64,000 bases of DNA from NCBI GenBank assembly GCA_010279815.1, contig QEOQ01000204.1:864558-928557 (forward strand), read 5' to 3'. A program made the translations under genes and the position numbers. Each line of letters starts with the position of its first letter. The stretch's first letter is position 1. Shown here one piece after another: positions 63,687 to 64,000 of this stretch. The notes under the pieces are model-generated. The model was given only the letters and a program-made list of their open reading frames with translations, did not search any database and was not told the DNA's origin. The DNA is from Brachionus plicatilis. Taxonomy: Eukaryota; Rotifera; Eurotatoria; Ploima; Brachionidae.

Positions 63687-63870
63687 TAGTGTTGGGCGGC
63701 GGCCAAGCCTGGCCGGTCCGGACGCGGCCAAAATAAGGCGGCCAGGCCGGCGGCTAAAAATTTGGACCGCTGAGTTGGTCGGCCAAAACATAGACGGACG
63801 GCCAAATGTACGGCTAAACTTAAAACGGACGGCCACTTTGGCGGCCAGATAAAATCAGCGGTAAAAAATT
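63687..63870 (+). mobile_element. Terminus of a hAT-like element rich in CGGCCA repeats
   Basis: Begins TAGTGTTGGGCGGCGGCC, then many short CGGCCA/TGGCCG motifs in both orientations, a sharp GC-rich island in AT-rich DNA. The ends resemble the block at 14053-14176. Arrays of short subterminal motifs and the GTGTTGG start suggest a hAT terminus continuing beyond the window, which also ends TTTTTTGGCCG. Tentative. Confidence 0.45.
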
Positions 63871-64000
63871 TCTGTGAAAAAATTTTTGATGTTCTTTTAA
63901 GTTTTTAATTAAAAGAAACGAAAAATTTTCAAATATTACATATAAACCTCTAACTTCTAATCAAGAAAAATAAATTCAAAAATTTAGCTTTTTTTGGCCG

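Noticed and set aside
1..64000. CRISPR arrays, bacterial operons, rRNA genes
   Set aside because: No spaced direct-repeat arrays, no Shine-Dalgarno-linked gene strings and no rRNA-like sequence; the window is eukaryotic.

Overview
The window is nuclear DNA of an animal. It is strongly AT-rich. It carries intron-containing homologues of metazoan proteins (C3G/RAPGEF1, LIN9, LAMP, PRMT9, SF3A3, insulin-degrading enzyme, cytosolic 5'-nucleotidase II), interrupted tRNA-Tyr genes, and many decayed class I and II transposons. Introns are mostly 45-80 nt, and the long ones contain transposon debris. A small, compact invertebrate genome such as a monogonont rotifer would fit, but that is inference; the sequence alone fixes only 'metazoan'.

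Layout. 1-7.3 kb: two tandem NT5C2-like genes on the minus strand, the first running off the left edge. 9.5-11 kb: an intronless LIN9 gene, the only plus-strand protein gene. 11-15 kb: decayed LINE, Tc1/mariner and hAT-like pieces. 15.6-15.9 kb: a very small three-exon gene encoding one filamin-type repeat. 19.5-24.2 kb: six-exon insulin-degrading enzyme. 27.1-34.1 kb: eight-exon RAPGEF1 (C3G) with one large GC-rich first coding exon and a transposon-filled 3.6 kb intron. 35-37.8 kb: Helitron 3' end, possible MULE fragment, LINE remnant. 37.8-49.4 kb: a gene desert. 49.4-64 kb: tRNA genes (one Leu-TAA, four intact Tyr-GTA with introns, one Tyr pseudogene) interleaved with SF3A3, PRMT9 and a LAMP-family gene, all minus strand.

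The protein genes are housekeeping or signalling genes with no operon-like logic. PRMT9 and SF3A3 are neighbours that both act on the U2 snRNP (PRMT9 methylates SF3B2), which may be chance.

The most distinctive content is a group of foldback, MITE-like elements with GG...CC ends, long terminal inverted repeats and 9-bp target duplications (Mutator-like). One nearly fills an SF3A3 intron. Others sit in IDE and RAPGEF1 introns, and one is nested in a dead LINE. Most protein exons were deduced by eye from splice consensus plus homology recalled for the named families; no database search was run.
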